Shown here: positions 42,647 to 51,548 of the stretch, piece by piece
Position numbering within the stretch: position 1 is the stretch's first letter
How the letters are laid out: each line of letters starts with the position of its first letter
Source of the DNA: Pelobium manganitolerans
Lineage (GTDB): Bacteria; Bacteroidota; Bacteroidia; Sphingobacteriales; Sphingobacteriaceae
Direction: 5' to 3'
NCBI RefSeq assembly: GCF_003609575.1
Contig: NZ_MBTA01000025.1
Location: 186,001-250,000, forward strand
DNA: 64,000 bases
Position numbers and translations under genes: made by a program
The notes under the pieces: generated by a model
What the model saw: only the letters and a program-made list of their open reading frames with translations
Databases searched by the model: none
Told to the model about the DNA's origin: nothing

Positions 42647-45600
42647 ATGAATATTACCGAAATATCAATCAATCGCCCTTCGCTGATTATTGTGCTTTTC
42701 AGCGTATTAACCCTTCTTGGAATTATTGGGTATAAAAATTTAAGTTACGAATTAATGCCCGACTTTAATCAGCCGGTTGTGGTGATTAAAACAGGATACC
42801 CGGGCGCAGAGCCCAATGAAGTAGAAACTTCCGTTTCACGTAAATTGGAGGATGCCCTGTCAAATCTGGAAGGCGTAGATTACCTCGTTACAAAGTCCTT
42901 GCCCAATGCTTCGGTTATTATCGCTAATCTGAAATACGGGTCAGATCTGGATAAAACAATGCAGGATGCTCAACGATACATTGATAATATCCGCCAGGAT
43001 TTGCCTGAGGATATTTTAAGTCCGGTAATGAGTAAAGTTTCTCCAAACGATTTGCCAATAATGTCAATCAGTGCAACAAGTAACTTGTCTGCCACTGAAT
43101 TTTATCAAAAAATGAAAGATGACTACCTACCCCAGATTCAACAATTAAAAGGAGTAGCAGAAATCACCATTTTAGGAGGAGAAGAGAGAGAGATACAGGT
43201 AAAGGTAAATCAGGAAAAACTGAAATTGTATAAAGTGTCCTTGTATCAAATTGCTGAATCAATTAATCGTTCGGGACTTGATTTACCAGCCGGGAAAGTG
43301 CAAACCGACAAAGAGAGCAATTCAGTTCGTTTAACAGGGAAATTTTCAACGCTGGAAGATATAAAGAATGTTCAGGTAGCGATGCCTCTTCCCGGCAGTC
43401 CGGTTTATGTAAAAGACGTAGCGACCGTTATTGATGGTACAAAAGAGACGACCTCGATCAGTCGCTACAATGGCAAAAATGGTATCGGCTTACTATTGAA
43501 GAAACAAGGTGATGCCAATGCGGTGGACGTTTCAAAGTTAGTGCGCGCAAAATTTGAATCCATTGAAAAGCAGAATCTAAATTCAGGCGTGAAATTTATT
43601 ATTGCTGACGATAGTACAGATAACACTATTGCTGCTGTTAACTCAGTTGTTTTTGATTTGGTTTTGGCGGTAATACTAGTATCGTTGGTAATGCTCTTAT
43701 TTCTCAGAAGCTTCAGAAACTCAATCATTGTTTTAGTTGCTATTCCAACGTCTTTAATCACTGCATTCGCAGTAATGTGGCTTTTGGGTTACACACTTAA
43801 CTTAATGACGTTGCTTGCTATGTCCTTAATCATAGGAATCTTAGTAGATGACGCTACTGTAGTATTAGAAAATATACAGCGCCATTTGGATATGGGGAAG
43901 GAAAAAAGAACGGCATCATTGGAGGGACGAATGGAAATCGGATTTTCTGCATTATCTATTACTTTGGTTGATGTGGTAGTTTTTCTACCCATTCTATTTT
44001 TACAGGTATTTGTTGCCGATATGCTTAAGCAATTTTCAGTAGTTGTAATCACTTCTACGCTTACCAGCTTATTGGTTGGCTTTACCCTAACACCCTGGAT
44101 GGCCTCACGAATCGGGAAAAAAGAAGATTTACAACTGACCAATTTTTTTAATCGGTTCTTACTCTGGTTTGAAAGTCAGTTGGAGAGATTTATCAATTGG
44201 TATGGCCGAAAATTAGAATGGGTTTTGAGCCATAAACTCATTTTTGCAGGATTGGTATTGTTACTTTTTGTAATAACCGCAGGCATAATGAAACAGGGTA
44301 TTATTGGTAAAGAACTTATCTCAACAGGAGACCAGGGGAAATTTAGAATGTCGTTGGAGTTTGACAAATCGACTTCCATTGAGCAAAATAACCTGGTTAG
44401 TCAAAAGATTGAAACTTACATCATCCATCAACCTGAAGTCGCAACGGTATTCAGCAATGTAGGTGGACCGAGTACAGGAGTCGGAAGTCTGGGCATTGGT
44501 TCTTCTAACAAAACTGAATTCACTATACAATTAAAAGATAAAAAGCAATTGAAGAATATTCCCACCGAAGAGTTTATGAAAAAACTCAGAGAAGATTTGA
44601 AAAGGAAATTTCCGGGAATAAATTATTCGATGGCAGCCCTGGGTCTAATTCCAAAATCTGCACCTATTGAGATAACATTAAGCGGAAATAATCTGGATAT
44701 GGTGATGCAAAGCGGAAACGACTTAAAAGCAATTGTGGAGAAAATTCCCGGTGCAGACAATGTGCGTTTATCGGTTGAAGAAGGAAGTCCCGAATACAAG
44801 ATAATCCCTGATAAAGATAAAATGCAGAGATTGGGTTTAACAACGGCATATGTTGGACTTAATCTGAGAACAGCTTTTACAGGTAATGACGATGCAACTT
44901 TAACTGAAAGCGGCACAGAGTATCCTGTAAGAATTCTGCTTGATGATTTTAACCGGAGAGATTTTGAGGACGTGCAGCAACTTTCTATTATTAATCCAAT
45001 GGGTGTTCCAGTGGAAGTTTCACAATTTGCTATTGTAGAGCAAGACAATTCCCCCTCTTTGCTGGAGCGGAAAGACCGTCAGCCCGCTATTACACTTACT
45101 GCTGATGCATTGGGAAGGCCATCAGGAACTGTAGCGGATGATGTAGTGGCGTACATAAAAGAAAATCCGCTACCAAGCGGTATACAAATGACCTGGGGCA
45201 GTGACATCAAAAGGCAAAATGATAGTTTTGGTGCATTAGGTTCTGTGTTACTCATCTCCTTTCTGCTTATTTATCTTATTATGGTGGCGCTTTATGACAG
45301 TTTTGTTTACCCGTTCGTGGTTTTATTTTCCATTCCTGTTGCCGCGATCGGCGCATTTTTAGCATTAAATTTATCATTGAGTAATATTAGTTTATTTGCA
45401 TTGCTTGGTATGATTATGCTGATGGGCTTAGTGGCGAAAAATGCAATTCTAATTGTGGATTTTACCAACCAGTTAAAAGCCGATGGCAGACATTTTAAAG
45501 AAGCATTAATTATTGCGGGTAAGGAGCGTATGCGCCCTATTTTAATGACAACGCTGGCGATGGTTTTTGGGATGTTACCCATTGCGCTTGCAACAGGAAC

Positions 45601-45739
45601 AGCAGCAGAATGGAAAAACGGACTTGCCTGGGTAATTATCGGTGGATTGTTTTCCTCTTTAATTTTAACCGTATTTCTGGTACCGGTAGTCTATTACTTA
45701 GTAGATACAGCGAAAGAAAAAATAAAGCATAAAAAATAA
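42647..45739 (+). CDS. RND efflux permease (set 2)
   Basis: 1030 aa, AcrB/HAE1-type pump. Starts MNITEISINRPSLIIVLFSV; helix 4 has LAMSLIIGILVDDATVVLEN with the paired aspartates of the proton relay; the second half has LLGMIMLMGLVAKNAILIVD. Substrates cannot be told from the sequence; family members export hydrophobic drugs, dyes and fatty acids. The stop overlaps the next ATG by one base. Confidence 0.92.
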   Translation: MNITEISINRPSLIIVLFSVLTLLGIIGYKNLSYELMPDFNQPVVVIKTGYPGAEPNEVETSVSRKLEDALSNLEGVDYLVTKSLPNASVIIANLKYGSDLDKTMQDAQRYIDNIRQDLPEDILSPVMSKVSPNDLPIMSISATSNLSATEFYQKMKDDYLPQIQQLKGVAEITILGGEEREIQVKVNQEKLKLYKVSLYQIAESINRSGLDLPAGKVQTDKESNSVRLTGKFSTLEDIKNVQVAMPLPGSPVYVKDVATVIDGTKETTSISRYNGKNGIGLLLKKQGDANAVDVSKLVRAKFESIEKQNLNSGVKFIIADDSTDNTIAAVNSVVFDLVLAVILVSLVMLLFLRSFRNSIIVLVAIPTSLITAFAVMWLLGYTLNLMTLLAMSLIIGILVDDATVVLENIQRHLDMGKEKRTASLEGRMEIGFSALSITLVDVVVFLPILFLQVFVADMLKQFSVVVITSTLTSLLVGFTLTPWMASRIGKKEDLQLTNFFNRFLLWFESQLERFINWYGRKLEWVLSHKLIFAGLVLLLFVITAGIMKQGIIGKELISTGDQGKFRMSLEFDKSTSIEQNNLVSQKIETYIIHQPEVATVFSNVGGPSTGVGSLGIGSSNKTEFTIQLKDKKQLKNIPTEEFMKKLREDLKRKFPGINYSMAALGLIPKSAPIEITLSGNNLDMVMQSGNDLKAIVEKIPGADNVRLSVEEGSPEYKIIPDKDKMQRLGLTTAYVGLNLRTAFTGNDDATLTESGTEYPVRILLDDFNRRDFEDVQQLSIINPMGVPVEVSQFAIVEQDNSPSLLERKDRQPAITLTADALGRPSGTVADDVVAYIKENPLPSGIQMTWGSDIKRQNDSFGALGSVLLISFLLIYLIMVALYDSFVYPFVVLFSIPVAAIGAFLALNLSLSNISLFALLGMIMLMGLVAKNAILIVDFTNQLKADGRHFKEALIIAGKERMRPILMTTLAMVFGMLPIALATGTAAEWKNGLAWVIIGGLFSSLILTVFLVPVVYYLVDTAKEKIKHKK

Positions 45740-46194
45740 TGAAGGTAAAAACTTGCATCAGAATATCAATAGCACTTACGCTATCCTTCATGTTTTCTTC
45801 ATTTACCAAACCAAGCCCAGAAATGTATTCCTTAACCATACACGTAAAGAATTTAAGGAATGAAAAAGGAGTTGTTCAATTTGCGTTGTATAACAAGGAC
45901 GGATCTATACCTGATGAAGGATATAAAAAGTTTTACAAAATTTTAAAGGGAGAGATCGTAAATAAATCCTCTACAATTACCTTTAATAATATACCTGCCG
46001 GGAAATATGCAGTTAACGTTTTGCATGATGAAAACAGGAATGGTAAAATTGACAAAGGTTTTATTGTGCCGGTTGAAGGTATTGGTTTTTCAAACTACTC
46101 CTCACTTGGATTGAAAAACCGACCTGATTTTTCTAAATCAAGCTTTGATTTAAAGGAGAATAAATCTTTAAATGTGAAGGTGATTTATTTTTAA
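45739..46194 (+). CDS. DUF2141 secreted protein
   Basis: 151 aa with a signal peptide or anchor (about 8-22) and a DUF2141 beta-sandwich domain: YSLTIHVKNLRNEKGVVQFA, then FNNIPAGKYAVNVLHDENRN, which includes the conserved HDEN-x-N-x-K-[IL]-D pattern. Periplasmic or surface protein of unknown function, often linked to TonB or efflux genes in Bacteroidota. One-base overlap with the RND gene makes it the last gene of the TetR locus. Confidence 0.82.
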   Translation: MKVKTCIRISIALTLSFMFSSFTKPSPEMYSLTIHVKNLRNEKGVVQFALYNKDGSIPDEGYKKFYKILKGEIVNKSSTITFNNIPAGKYAVNVLHDENRNGKIDKGFIVPVEGIGFSNYSSLGLKNRPDFSKSSFDLKENKSLNVKVIYF

Positions 46195-46533
46195 AACAAA
46201 TGATTCAAGGCTACCGTTTGAAGAAACCAACGGATAAGTAATTACGTCTTGGAAAATCGCTTTTAAAATTGGCAAAAAAATATGTTCTAATTCAACATAT
46301 CTTTTCGAATACCGAATATAAGAAGCTAGCTGCTGGCTAAAATCCATGCGGCCGTGCAGAATCTTCAGTATAAACAATGGGAACTATGTCGGCAATTCAA
46401 AAGTCAAATTTGGAATCAATTGCTGAAGAAGTCAGTTCAAAATTGAACGAAGCAATTAAGTCGCTTTAGCGAGCGCTTGGACAATTAATAAGGTAAACAC
46501 AAAATCTATGCTTACCTATAATGGCGGAATGGG
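46195..46533. other. Intergenic region with DUF302 remnant
   Basis: No intact gene. Bases 46377-46469 hold the tail of a DUF302 gene (see next entry). A minus-strand open frame over 46168-46377 overlaps the end of the DUF2141 gene and I could not link it to a family. Confidence 0.5.
46377..46469 (+). pseudogene. DUF302 C-terminal remnant
   Basis: The frame reads MGTMSAIQKSNLESIAEEVS then SKLNEAIKSL and stops. It aligns along its length with the last 30 residues of the DUF302 protein at 25761-26155 (ETMSAVQNQNLEAIAGEVSL...KEAIDSL). The rest of the gene is absent, so this is a deletion remnant of a second copy. Confidence 0.75.
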
Positions 46534-47004
46534 CTATAATAGCCCTTCATCCGCAAAAGAATAGTAACTGTCTGCAGTTATTATTAAATGATCTAAAACC
46601 GCTATATCAAGCAATTCACCTCCGTTTTTAATCTTCTTTGTAAGATTCAAATCAGCCTGGCTGGGTTTCAAATTTCCTGAAGGATGATTGTGACTGAGAA
46701 TGATGGAGCTTGCACAAGCCTTCAATGCAGTGGAAAATATTACCTTCGGATCTGCAACTGTGCCTGCAAAACCTCCGGTAGATACTTCGAATATTCCTAA
46801 AACTTTGTTGGCCCTATTTAGTAACATCACTTTAAATTGTTCGAGTAATTCAAGCTTGTTAATGTCCCAATTATTAAATAGGATATTATAAACATCTTTT
46901 GATCCTGCAACAGCTGGCCTTTCTGACGCTTTGAACTTTGGTTTATAAGACACTTGAATTTCTGATACCTGGAACAATGAAATCTGGTTTTGTAGCTTTT
47001 CCAT
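46534..47004 (-). CDS. radC: RadC-like JAB-domain protein of mobile elements
   Basis: 156 aa, the JAMM/JAB deubiquitinase-like domain of RadC without the N-terminal helix-hairpin-helix. The metal-binding motif is complete: FEVSTGGFAGTVADPKVIF with the Glu, and SHNHPSGNLKPSQAD with H-x-H and D. Short RadC proteins are common on conjugative and mobilisable elements in Bacteroidota; their role is uncertain. It stands alone and is followed upstream by a nested inverted repeat at 47051-47156. Confidence 0.9.
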   Translation of the reverse strand: MEKLQNQISLFQVSEIQVSYKPKFKASERPAVAGSKDVYNILFNNWDINKLELLEQFKVMLLNRANKVLGIFEVSTGGFAGTVADPKVIFSTALKACASSIILSHNHPSGNLKPSQADLNLTKKIKNGGELLDIAVLDHLIITADSYYSFADEGLL

Positions 47005-47050
47005 AATTAGCTGATTTAAAATTTATTGAATTAATTATGGTGCTTGACAC

Positions 47051-47156
47051 AGGCTAAGGGTAATCAAGGGCAAAAGGAAAAGGAATAAATGGCCAGGAGT
47101 GAATGGTTAGAGCGTTTATGCCGGAAGCTTTTGCCCGCTTCAGCAGCCCTTAGCCT
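47051..47156. repeat. Nested inverted repeat between radC and 47169 gene
   Basis: Outer arms AGGCTAAGGG (47051-47060) and CCCTTAGCCT (47147-47156) are perfect complements. Inner arms GGGCAAAAG (47068-47076) and CTTTTGCCC (47128-47136) are also perfect. The 50 bases between are not obviously structured. It could be a folded RNA leader, an origin-type structure or a small non-autonomous element. The next gene starts 13 bases after it. Confidence 0.65.
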
Positions 47157-47168
47157 AACTTGGTGCCA

Positions 47169-47480
47169 ATGATTAATGAATACATATTGTCATGTATGTT
47201 TTCAACAAGTCTTCCATCAACTGACTTTTCGAATTACTTTCGCGGCACTATGGGAATGCCACTTAGAATTACTTTTCGTGATCGTGACTACAGTTTTCAA
47301 GTTGTGAATGAGGAGCCTATTACTAGGGATACCACTGAAATACCAATAATTTTAAACGGAGAGACGCTGAAGTTGATAAAAGGCTCAAATGGCTGGAATA
47401 CGAAAGAGGCAGTTGCGGGTATAGACGCCGAAATAGTCGAGGCAATCGGCCGGGCAATAGAACTTCGTTTTAGACTCTAG
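47169..47480 (+). CDS. Small hypothetical protein, paralogue of 13800-14081
   Basis: 103 aa from the ATG at 47169 (a TTG nine bases upstream is also in frame). It shares with 13800-14081 the strand-turn pattern and C-terminal helix: MPLRITFRD, IILNGETLKLIKGSNGWN and GIDAEIVEAIGRAIELRF. Homology is judged by eye. Cytosolic, function unknown. It is followed by a good terminator. Confidence 0.6.
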   Translation: MINEYILSCMFSTSLPSTDFSNYFRGTMGMPLRITFRDRDYSFQVVNEEPITRDTTEIPIILNGETLKLIKGSNGWNTKEAVAGIDAEIVEAIGRAIELRFRL

Positions 47481-47545
47481 AAAATTTGCATTTGACATTC
47501 AGGTTCTTATTTTTGAAATCACAAAATTGTGATAAGGTTTAGGTT

Positions 47546-47578
47546 GCCCTGTTGCTCACATAGTTTCAGGGCTTTTTT
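47546..47578 (+). terminator. Terminator
   Basis: Stem GCCCTG / CAGGGC with a 15-base loop followed by six T residues; ends transcription of the 47169 gene. Confidence 0.75.
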
Positions 47579-47728
47579 GTCCATGTCACATTTGAATAAA
47601 GTTGACTAAATCGAAGTCAACAAAATAAATCAAGGAAAAACATCAAAAGACTCACCGGAAGATTACTTACACAGAATAGTTTAAGCGCTCGGTAGTGGCC
47701 GATCCCAAATACAGACCGATGTGATGTA

Positions 47729-48454
47729 TTAATAAGCTTTTCTTAATCTATCTGCAAATTCGTCGGGCAGGGGGCTTTGTTCTACCCCTATGGCTGCTTT
47801 TTCTACATCATATTCAAATCTCACAAATTCTACCTGAAGGCTATCCGCTACAGAAAGACGGCCACTTTCCTTGAGCGTTAGTAATACGTAACCGCCCCTA
47901 ACATCGCCGTCTTTTGGCTTCCCGACGGAACCAGTATTAATGACATGCTTTAAATCTGCCTTTTCAGAAGCTTGCAGAATGCGATGATAGGGTTTATGTG
48001 AATGGGCGCAAACTAAAATATCTGCGCCAAATTCATAGAGGAGAGCTTTGATATAATGTTCATCTGTATCTGCTAAAATATACTCTTCGTTGCTCTTTGG
48101 ACTGCCGTGAACTAATAAAATATTGCAGTTTCCTTCATCCAGTTTGTACTCCAAACGAATATGAGCAGGAAGAGCTCTCAGGTATGCCTGATTTTGCTGA
48201 GTGATAATATGATATGCATAGTTTTTACCGGTAGTATCGGTCATTTTCTTTTTGACCTTTGTGTCGTGATTACCTGCTATAGTAACTATTCCTCTTCTCC
48301 GAATTTCCGCAATAATCTCATTAGGCCAGATGTTATACCCAACGAGGTCACCTAAGCAGTAGACAGCATCCGGCCTTTTTTCGTCAAGGTCTTTCAGGAA
48401 AGCGGTAAAAGCAGGAAGATTAGCGTGTATATCTGAGAATAAAGCGATTTTCAT
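47729..48454 (-). CDS. Calcineurin-like metallophosphoesterase (YfcE-type)
   Basis: 241 aa cytosolic phosphoesterase with the full metal-site set: ALFSDIHANLPA, YCLGDLVGYN, TIAGNHD, LLVHGSPKSNEE and VCAHSHKPYHR. It probably hydrolyses a phosphodiester or phosphomonoester; the substrate is unknown. It is 21 bases downstream of acr3 on the same strand, so it looks like the last gene of the ars operon; phosphoesterases are seen in some ars clusters, but a link to arsenic is inference. Confidence 0.87.
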   Translation of the reverse strand: MKIALFSDIHANLPAFTAFLKDLDEKRPDAVYCLGDLVGYNIWPNEIIAEIRRRGIVTIAGNHDTKVKKKMTDTTGKNYAYHIITQQNQAYLRALPAHIRLEYKLDEGNCNILLVHGSPKSNEEYILADTDEHYIKALLYEFGADILVCAHSHKPYHRILQASEKADLKHVINTGSVGKPKDGDVRGGYVLLTLKESGRLSVADSLQVEFVRFEYDVEKAAIGVEQSPLPDEFADRLRKAY

Positions 48455-48475
48455 GTATAGGATGACGAATAGAAT

Positions 48476-49561
48476 TTATTTAACTTCTACCAAGGATTCA
48501 TTTTTATAATATTTATTTCGTAACCAGAAAGCGACGTTTACTAGGGCTATTAAAGCAGGTACTTCTACCAACGGTCCGATAACTCCTGCAAATGCCTGCC
48601 CTGAATTAATTCCAAATACTCCAATGGCTACAGCAATAGCGAGTTCGAAGTTATTTCCGGTTGCCGTAAAAGCAATCGATGTGCTTCTTGAATAATCCGC
48701 TCCGAAGGATTTACCCATGAAAAAGCTTACCAAGAACATGATGGCAAAGTAAACCACCAGCGGAATGGCGATACGAATCACGTCAATCGGGATCTGTACA
48801 ATCAGTTCGCCTTTTAGGCTAAACATTACCACGATGGTAAACAGTAAGGCAATCAGGGTAATTGGAGAAATAAACGGAACGTATTTTTTCTGGAACCACT
48901 CTTCGCCGTTAATTTTTATTAGAGCATAGCGACTGACGATACCAAGGGCAAACGGGATGCCGAGATATATACCTACACTTTCTGCAATTTGACCGATCGT
49001 AATATCTATTTGGAGTGACTCAAGGCCGAAGTAAGGCGGCAATACGGTAATAAAAATATAGGCATAAACGCTATATAATAGAACTTGGAAGATACTGTTT
49101 AAGGCAATAAGGCCTGCTCCGTACTCACGATTTCCTTCTGCAAGCTCATTCCACACCACCACCATCGCAATACAGCGGGCGAGGCCGATCAGGATAAGTC
49201 CCACCATATATTCAGGATAATCGCGGAGAAAGAAAATTGCCAGAAAAAACATCAGTATCGGGCCTACTATCCAGTTCAGGAAGAGTGAAGCACCCAGTAC
49301 TTTGGTGTCTTTAAATACTTCGCCCATGTTTTCATACTTGACCTTGGCGAGAGGTGGGTACATCATCAAAATCAGTCCGATTGCTAATGGGATGTTAGTT
49401 GTTCCCGACGAAAAGGAATTGATAAAGCCGGACGAAGATGGCATGAAGTAACCTATCGCTACTCCAATAGCCATCGCTATGAAGATCCATAAGGTTAAAT
49501 ACCTGTCCAGAAATCCAAGTCTTTTACGTTCTGCTACTGGAGCGCAATTAGTTGCTGACAT
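48476..49561 (-). CDS. acr3: Acr3-family arsenite efflux permease
   Basis: 361 aa, ten predicted membrane segments, BART superfamily. The essential cysteine is in [18 protein letters not shown] (helix 4), and the helix 9 motif is [17 protein letters not shown]. It exports arsenite using the proton gradient. It lies 16 bases downstream of arsC and is controlled by the ArsR sites at 50924 and 51292. Confidence 0.94.
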   Translation of the reverse strand: MSATNCAPVAERKRLGFLDRYLTLWIFIAMAIGVAIGYFMPSSSGFINSFSSGTTNIPLAIGLILMMYPPLAKVKYENMGEVFKDTKVLGASLFLNWIVGPILMFFLAIFFLRDYPEYMVGLILIGLARCIAMVVVWNELAEGNREYGAGLIALNSIFQVLLYSVYAYIFITVLPPYFGLESLQIDITIGQIAESVGIYLGIPFALGIVSRYALIKINGEEWFQKKYVPFISPITLIALLFTIVVMFSLKGELIVQIPIDVIRIAIPLVVYFAIMFLVSFFMGKSFGADYSRSTSIAFTATGNNFELAIAVAIGVFGINSGQAFAGVIGPLVEVPALIALVNVAFWLRNKYYKNESLVEVK

Positions 49562-49577
49562 AATAATCTACTGTTAT

Positions 49578-49994
49578 TTATGAAAGATGCTGTTTAACAA
49601 AGTCGGCACAATAAACTTTTATCATATCTCTGACTCTTACAAATTCCTGAAATATTTCTTCTTCTGAGCCTACCGCTTTTGCAGGATCTGGGAAATTTTG
49701 ATGAAAACGTTCAACATTTCCAGGAAAGAAGGGACACGCCTCATGAGCATTGTCGCAAACCGTTATCACATAATCAAAAGGAATGTTCAGATATTCGTCT
49801 ACATGGTTAGATGTATGCTTTGAGATATCAATATGATCTTCGGCCATTACTTTAATGGCTTTTGGATTTACTCCATGCGTTTCGATACCGGCGCTGTAGA
49901 CCGCGGCTTTATCGCGAGCAAAGTGTTTTAAATATCCGTCTGCAATCTGACTTCTGCAGCTGTTACCCGTGCAAAGCACTAAAATATTCTTCAT
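49578..49994 (-). CDS. arsC: Arsenate reductase, thioredoxin-linked (LMW phosphatase fold)
   Basis: 138 aa. The P-loop LCTGNSCRS at residues 7-15 contains the first catalytic cysteine; a second lies in DNAHEACPFFPG (about residue 88), as in Staphylococcus pI258-type ArsC. It reduces arsenate to arsenite using thioredoxin; the island carries a thioredoxin gene at 14487. 62 bases downstream of arsM. Confidence 0.93.
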   Translation of the reverse strand: MKNILVLCTGNSCRSQIADGYLKHFARDKAAVYSAGIETHGVNPKAIKVMAEDHIDISKHTSNHVDEYLNIPFDYVITVCDNAHEACPFFPGNVERFHQNFPDPAKAVGSEEEIFQEFVRVRDMIKVYCADFVKQHLS

Positions 49995-50056
49995 TTATTT
50001 AGTTTGAATTGAAGGAATCATCCTGAGATTCTTTCTCAGGATAATTCCATTTAATT

Positions 50057-50905
50057 TTAATTACAACAGTTTGGTCCGCAGCATGCTGCTGTTTCAGGTA
50101 CTGGTTTTTCTGCATATACTGTAATGCTGAAGATTCCGGTATTGCCGGATGTAAAAGCTGCTATCTCGGATTCATTTAGATAATTTACAAGAATATCTTT
50201 CGGAATATGAATCTGCTTTTCTTTTTGTATTGTGATGTTCTTGAAACCGTTTGACTTGACAAGTTCAAGGTATTCCTCTTTTTGAATCGCTCCTGAAACA
50301 CATCCGGCATACATCTCAGCGGCGGACTGTAAGCCCTCAGGAAGATCACCAATCAGTACCACATCAGATATACTAAAATGTCCATTTGGCTTTAACACCC
50401 TAAATATCTCTTTAAATACACCATCCTTGTTGGGAACCAAATTTAAGACACAATTGCTTACAACCACATCGGCAACATCAGACGTAAGAGGCATTTTTTC
50501 GATGTCCCCTTGTCTGAATTCAACGTTATTGAATCCCAGCTTTTCGGCGTTTAGCCGTGCTTTCTCTATCATAGCCGGAGTGAAGTCAATCCCGATAACT
50601 TTCCCTTGTTCCCCTACTTCCGACCGTGCTACAAAGCAATCGTTGCCAGCACCGCTGCCGAGATCGATAACAGTATCGCCAGGCTTTATCTTAGCAAATT
50701 GCGTTGGAAGTCCGCAACCTAAACCCAAATCTGCTTCCGGGTTATAGGCTTCCAACTTCGTGTAATCATCGTTCATGATATTATAAACTTCGGTGCTGCA
50801 ACCACCTGCACCACAACATGACGACTGGTTGGTTTCTTTATCCTGAAGTGCTATTTCGCTATACTTCTGCCTTACAAGTTCTTTTAATTGATCATCTGTT
50901 TTCAT
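50057..50905 (-). CDS. arsM: Arsenite S-adenosylmethionine methyltransferase
   Basis: 282 aa. The N-terminal Cys-rich SSCCGAGGCS is followed by a class I SAM-binding fold (VIDLGSGAGNDCFVA, VIGIDFTPAMIEKA). Arsenic-binding cysteines lie in VVSNCVLNLV and YAGCVSGA, the positions conserved in ArsM. The C-terminus has more cysteines (ACCGPNCCN). It methylates arsenite to mono- to trimethyl species. It is directly downstream of arsR with a second ArsR operator in the gap. Confidence 0.92.
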   Translation of the reverse strand: MKTDDQLKELVRQKYSEIALQDKETNQSSCCGAGGCSTEVYNIMNDDYTKLEAYNPEADLGLGCGLPTQFAKIKPGDTVIDLGSGAGNDCFVARSEVGEQGKVIGIDFTPAMIEKARLNAEKLGFNNVEFRQGDIEKMPLTSDVADVVVSNCVLNLVPNKDGVFKEIFRVLKPNGHFSISDVVLIGDLPEGLQSAAEMYAGCVSGAIQKEEYLELVKSNGFKNITIQKEKQIHIPKDILVNYLNESEIAAFTSGNTGIFSITVYAEKPVPETAACCGPNCCN

Positions 50906-50923
50906 AACATTTGCTATTAGGTT

Positions 50924-50939
50924 ATTGCAATATTGCGAT
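50924..50939. promoter_or_regulatory. ArsR operator 2 (between arsR and arsM)
   Basis: ATTGCAATATTGCGAT is a 16-base palindrome with one mismatch from ATCGCAAT-ATTGCGAT. The same sequence with a different single mismatch precedes arsR (51292-51307). It lies in the 52-base gap before arsM and suggests a second, internal control point. Confidence 0.75.
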
Positions 50940-50957
50940 ACTTTTATTCAAATTTTT

Positions 50958-51287
50958 TTAGCAACAGGTAGTCGGCCCCTTATAGGATTTGAAGAATCCA
51001 TCTAATTCATTCTTCAAGGTTTCCCAGGAGTCAGGGTTAATGCAATAACACACACTGGCTCCTTCGATGGTACCTTGAATAAGTCCGGCGTTTTTCAATT
51101 CTTTCAGGTGCTGAGATATTGTGGCCTGGGCAAGCCCAAGTTCAGAAACCAAGTCGCCACAAATACACGCATTACTATTTATAATCTCCTGCAAAATAGC
51201 GATTCGTGCAGGGTGAGCGATTGCTTTTAATAAAACCGCCAGCCTGTTCTGCTGTTCTGTAAATATTTCTGTTTTAGTTACTCCCAT
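50958..51287 (-). CDS. arsR: ArsR-family arsenic-responsive repressor
   Basis: 109 aa winged-helix protein. The metal site is in SNACICGDLVSELGL (a C-x-C in the helix before the recognition helix), followed by AQATISQHLKELKNAGLI. The C-terminus has CYCINP and a final CC. It represses until arsenite binds. Palindromes on both sides fit autoregulation. First gene of the operon down to 47729. Confidence 0.92.
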   Translation of the reverse strand: MGVTKTEIFTEQQNRLAVLLKAIAHPARIAILQEIINSNACICGDLVSELGLAQATISQHLKELKNAGLIQGTIEGASVCYCINPDSWETLKNELDGFFKSYKGPTTCC

Positions 51288-51291
51288 TTAT

Positions 51292-51307
51292 ATCGCAATA
51301 TTACGAT
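51292..51307. promoter_or_regulatory. ArsR operator 1 (upstream of arsR)
   Basis: ATCGCAATATTACGAT, one mismatch from the perfect palindrome, 4 bases upstream of the arsR ATG. Confidence 0.78.
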
Positions 51308-51441
51308 TATTTTTTTTCAGTGCCAAATATTTAGTTAAAAAAATACTTCCTCGAGGATTTGACATTCTATCCCTGACTATTTTATCTGTACACGTATTAA
51401 ACCTTTAAATTGTCTTAAATGAGGAATCTTCATCAATGTAC

Positions 51442-51496
51442 AGCCCCGCATTTTTCGCTTTTAAAGATCTTTACCAATAGTGGAAAATGCGGGGCT
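51442..51496. repeat. Long inverted repeat between arsR and the DUF932 gene
   Basis: Arms AGCCCCGCATTTT (51442-51454) and AAAATGCGGGGCT (51484-51496) are perfect 13-base complements with a 29-base loop. They lie between the divergently placed arsR start and the end of the DUF932 gene. The role is unknown; a strong RNA or DNA hairpin. A second hairpin follows at 51517-51538. Confidence 0.7.
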
Positions 51497-51516
51497 CCCG
51501 GTGACTTTTTTGAAGA

Positions 51517-51538
51517 TGGGAGGCTTTTCCGCCTCCCA
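51517..51538 (-). terminator. Hairpin after the DUF932 gene
   Basis: Perfect stem TGGGAGGC / GCCTCCCA with a 6-base loop, just beyond the DUF932 stop on its strand. No long T run follows, so it is probably a weak or factor-assisted terminator. Confidence 0.55.
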
Positions 51539-51548
51539 TAAAATTATA

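Noticed and set aside
46168-46377. 69-codon minus-strand open frame
   Set aside because: Overlaps the end of the DUF2141 gene and matches nothing I recognise, although the residue pattern is somewhat protein-like.
51500-51513. A sixth Crp-type operator (GTGACTTTTTTGAA)
   Set aside because: Only the left half-site is present and no -7 box follows at 22 bases.
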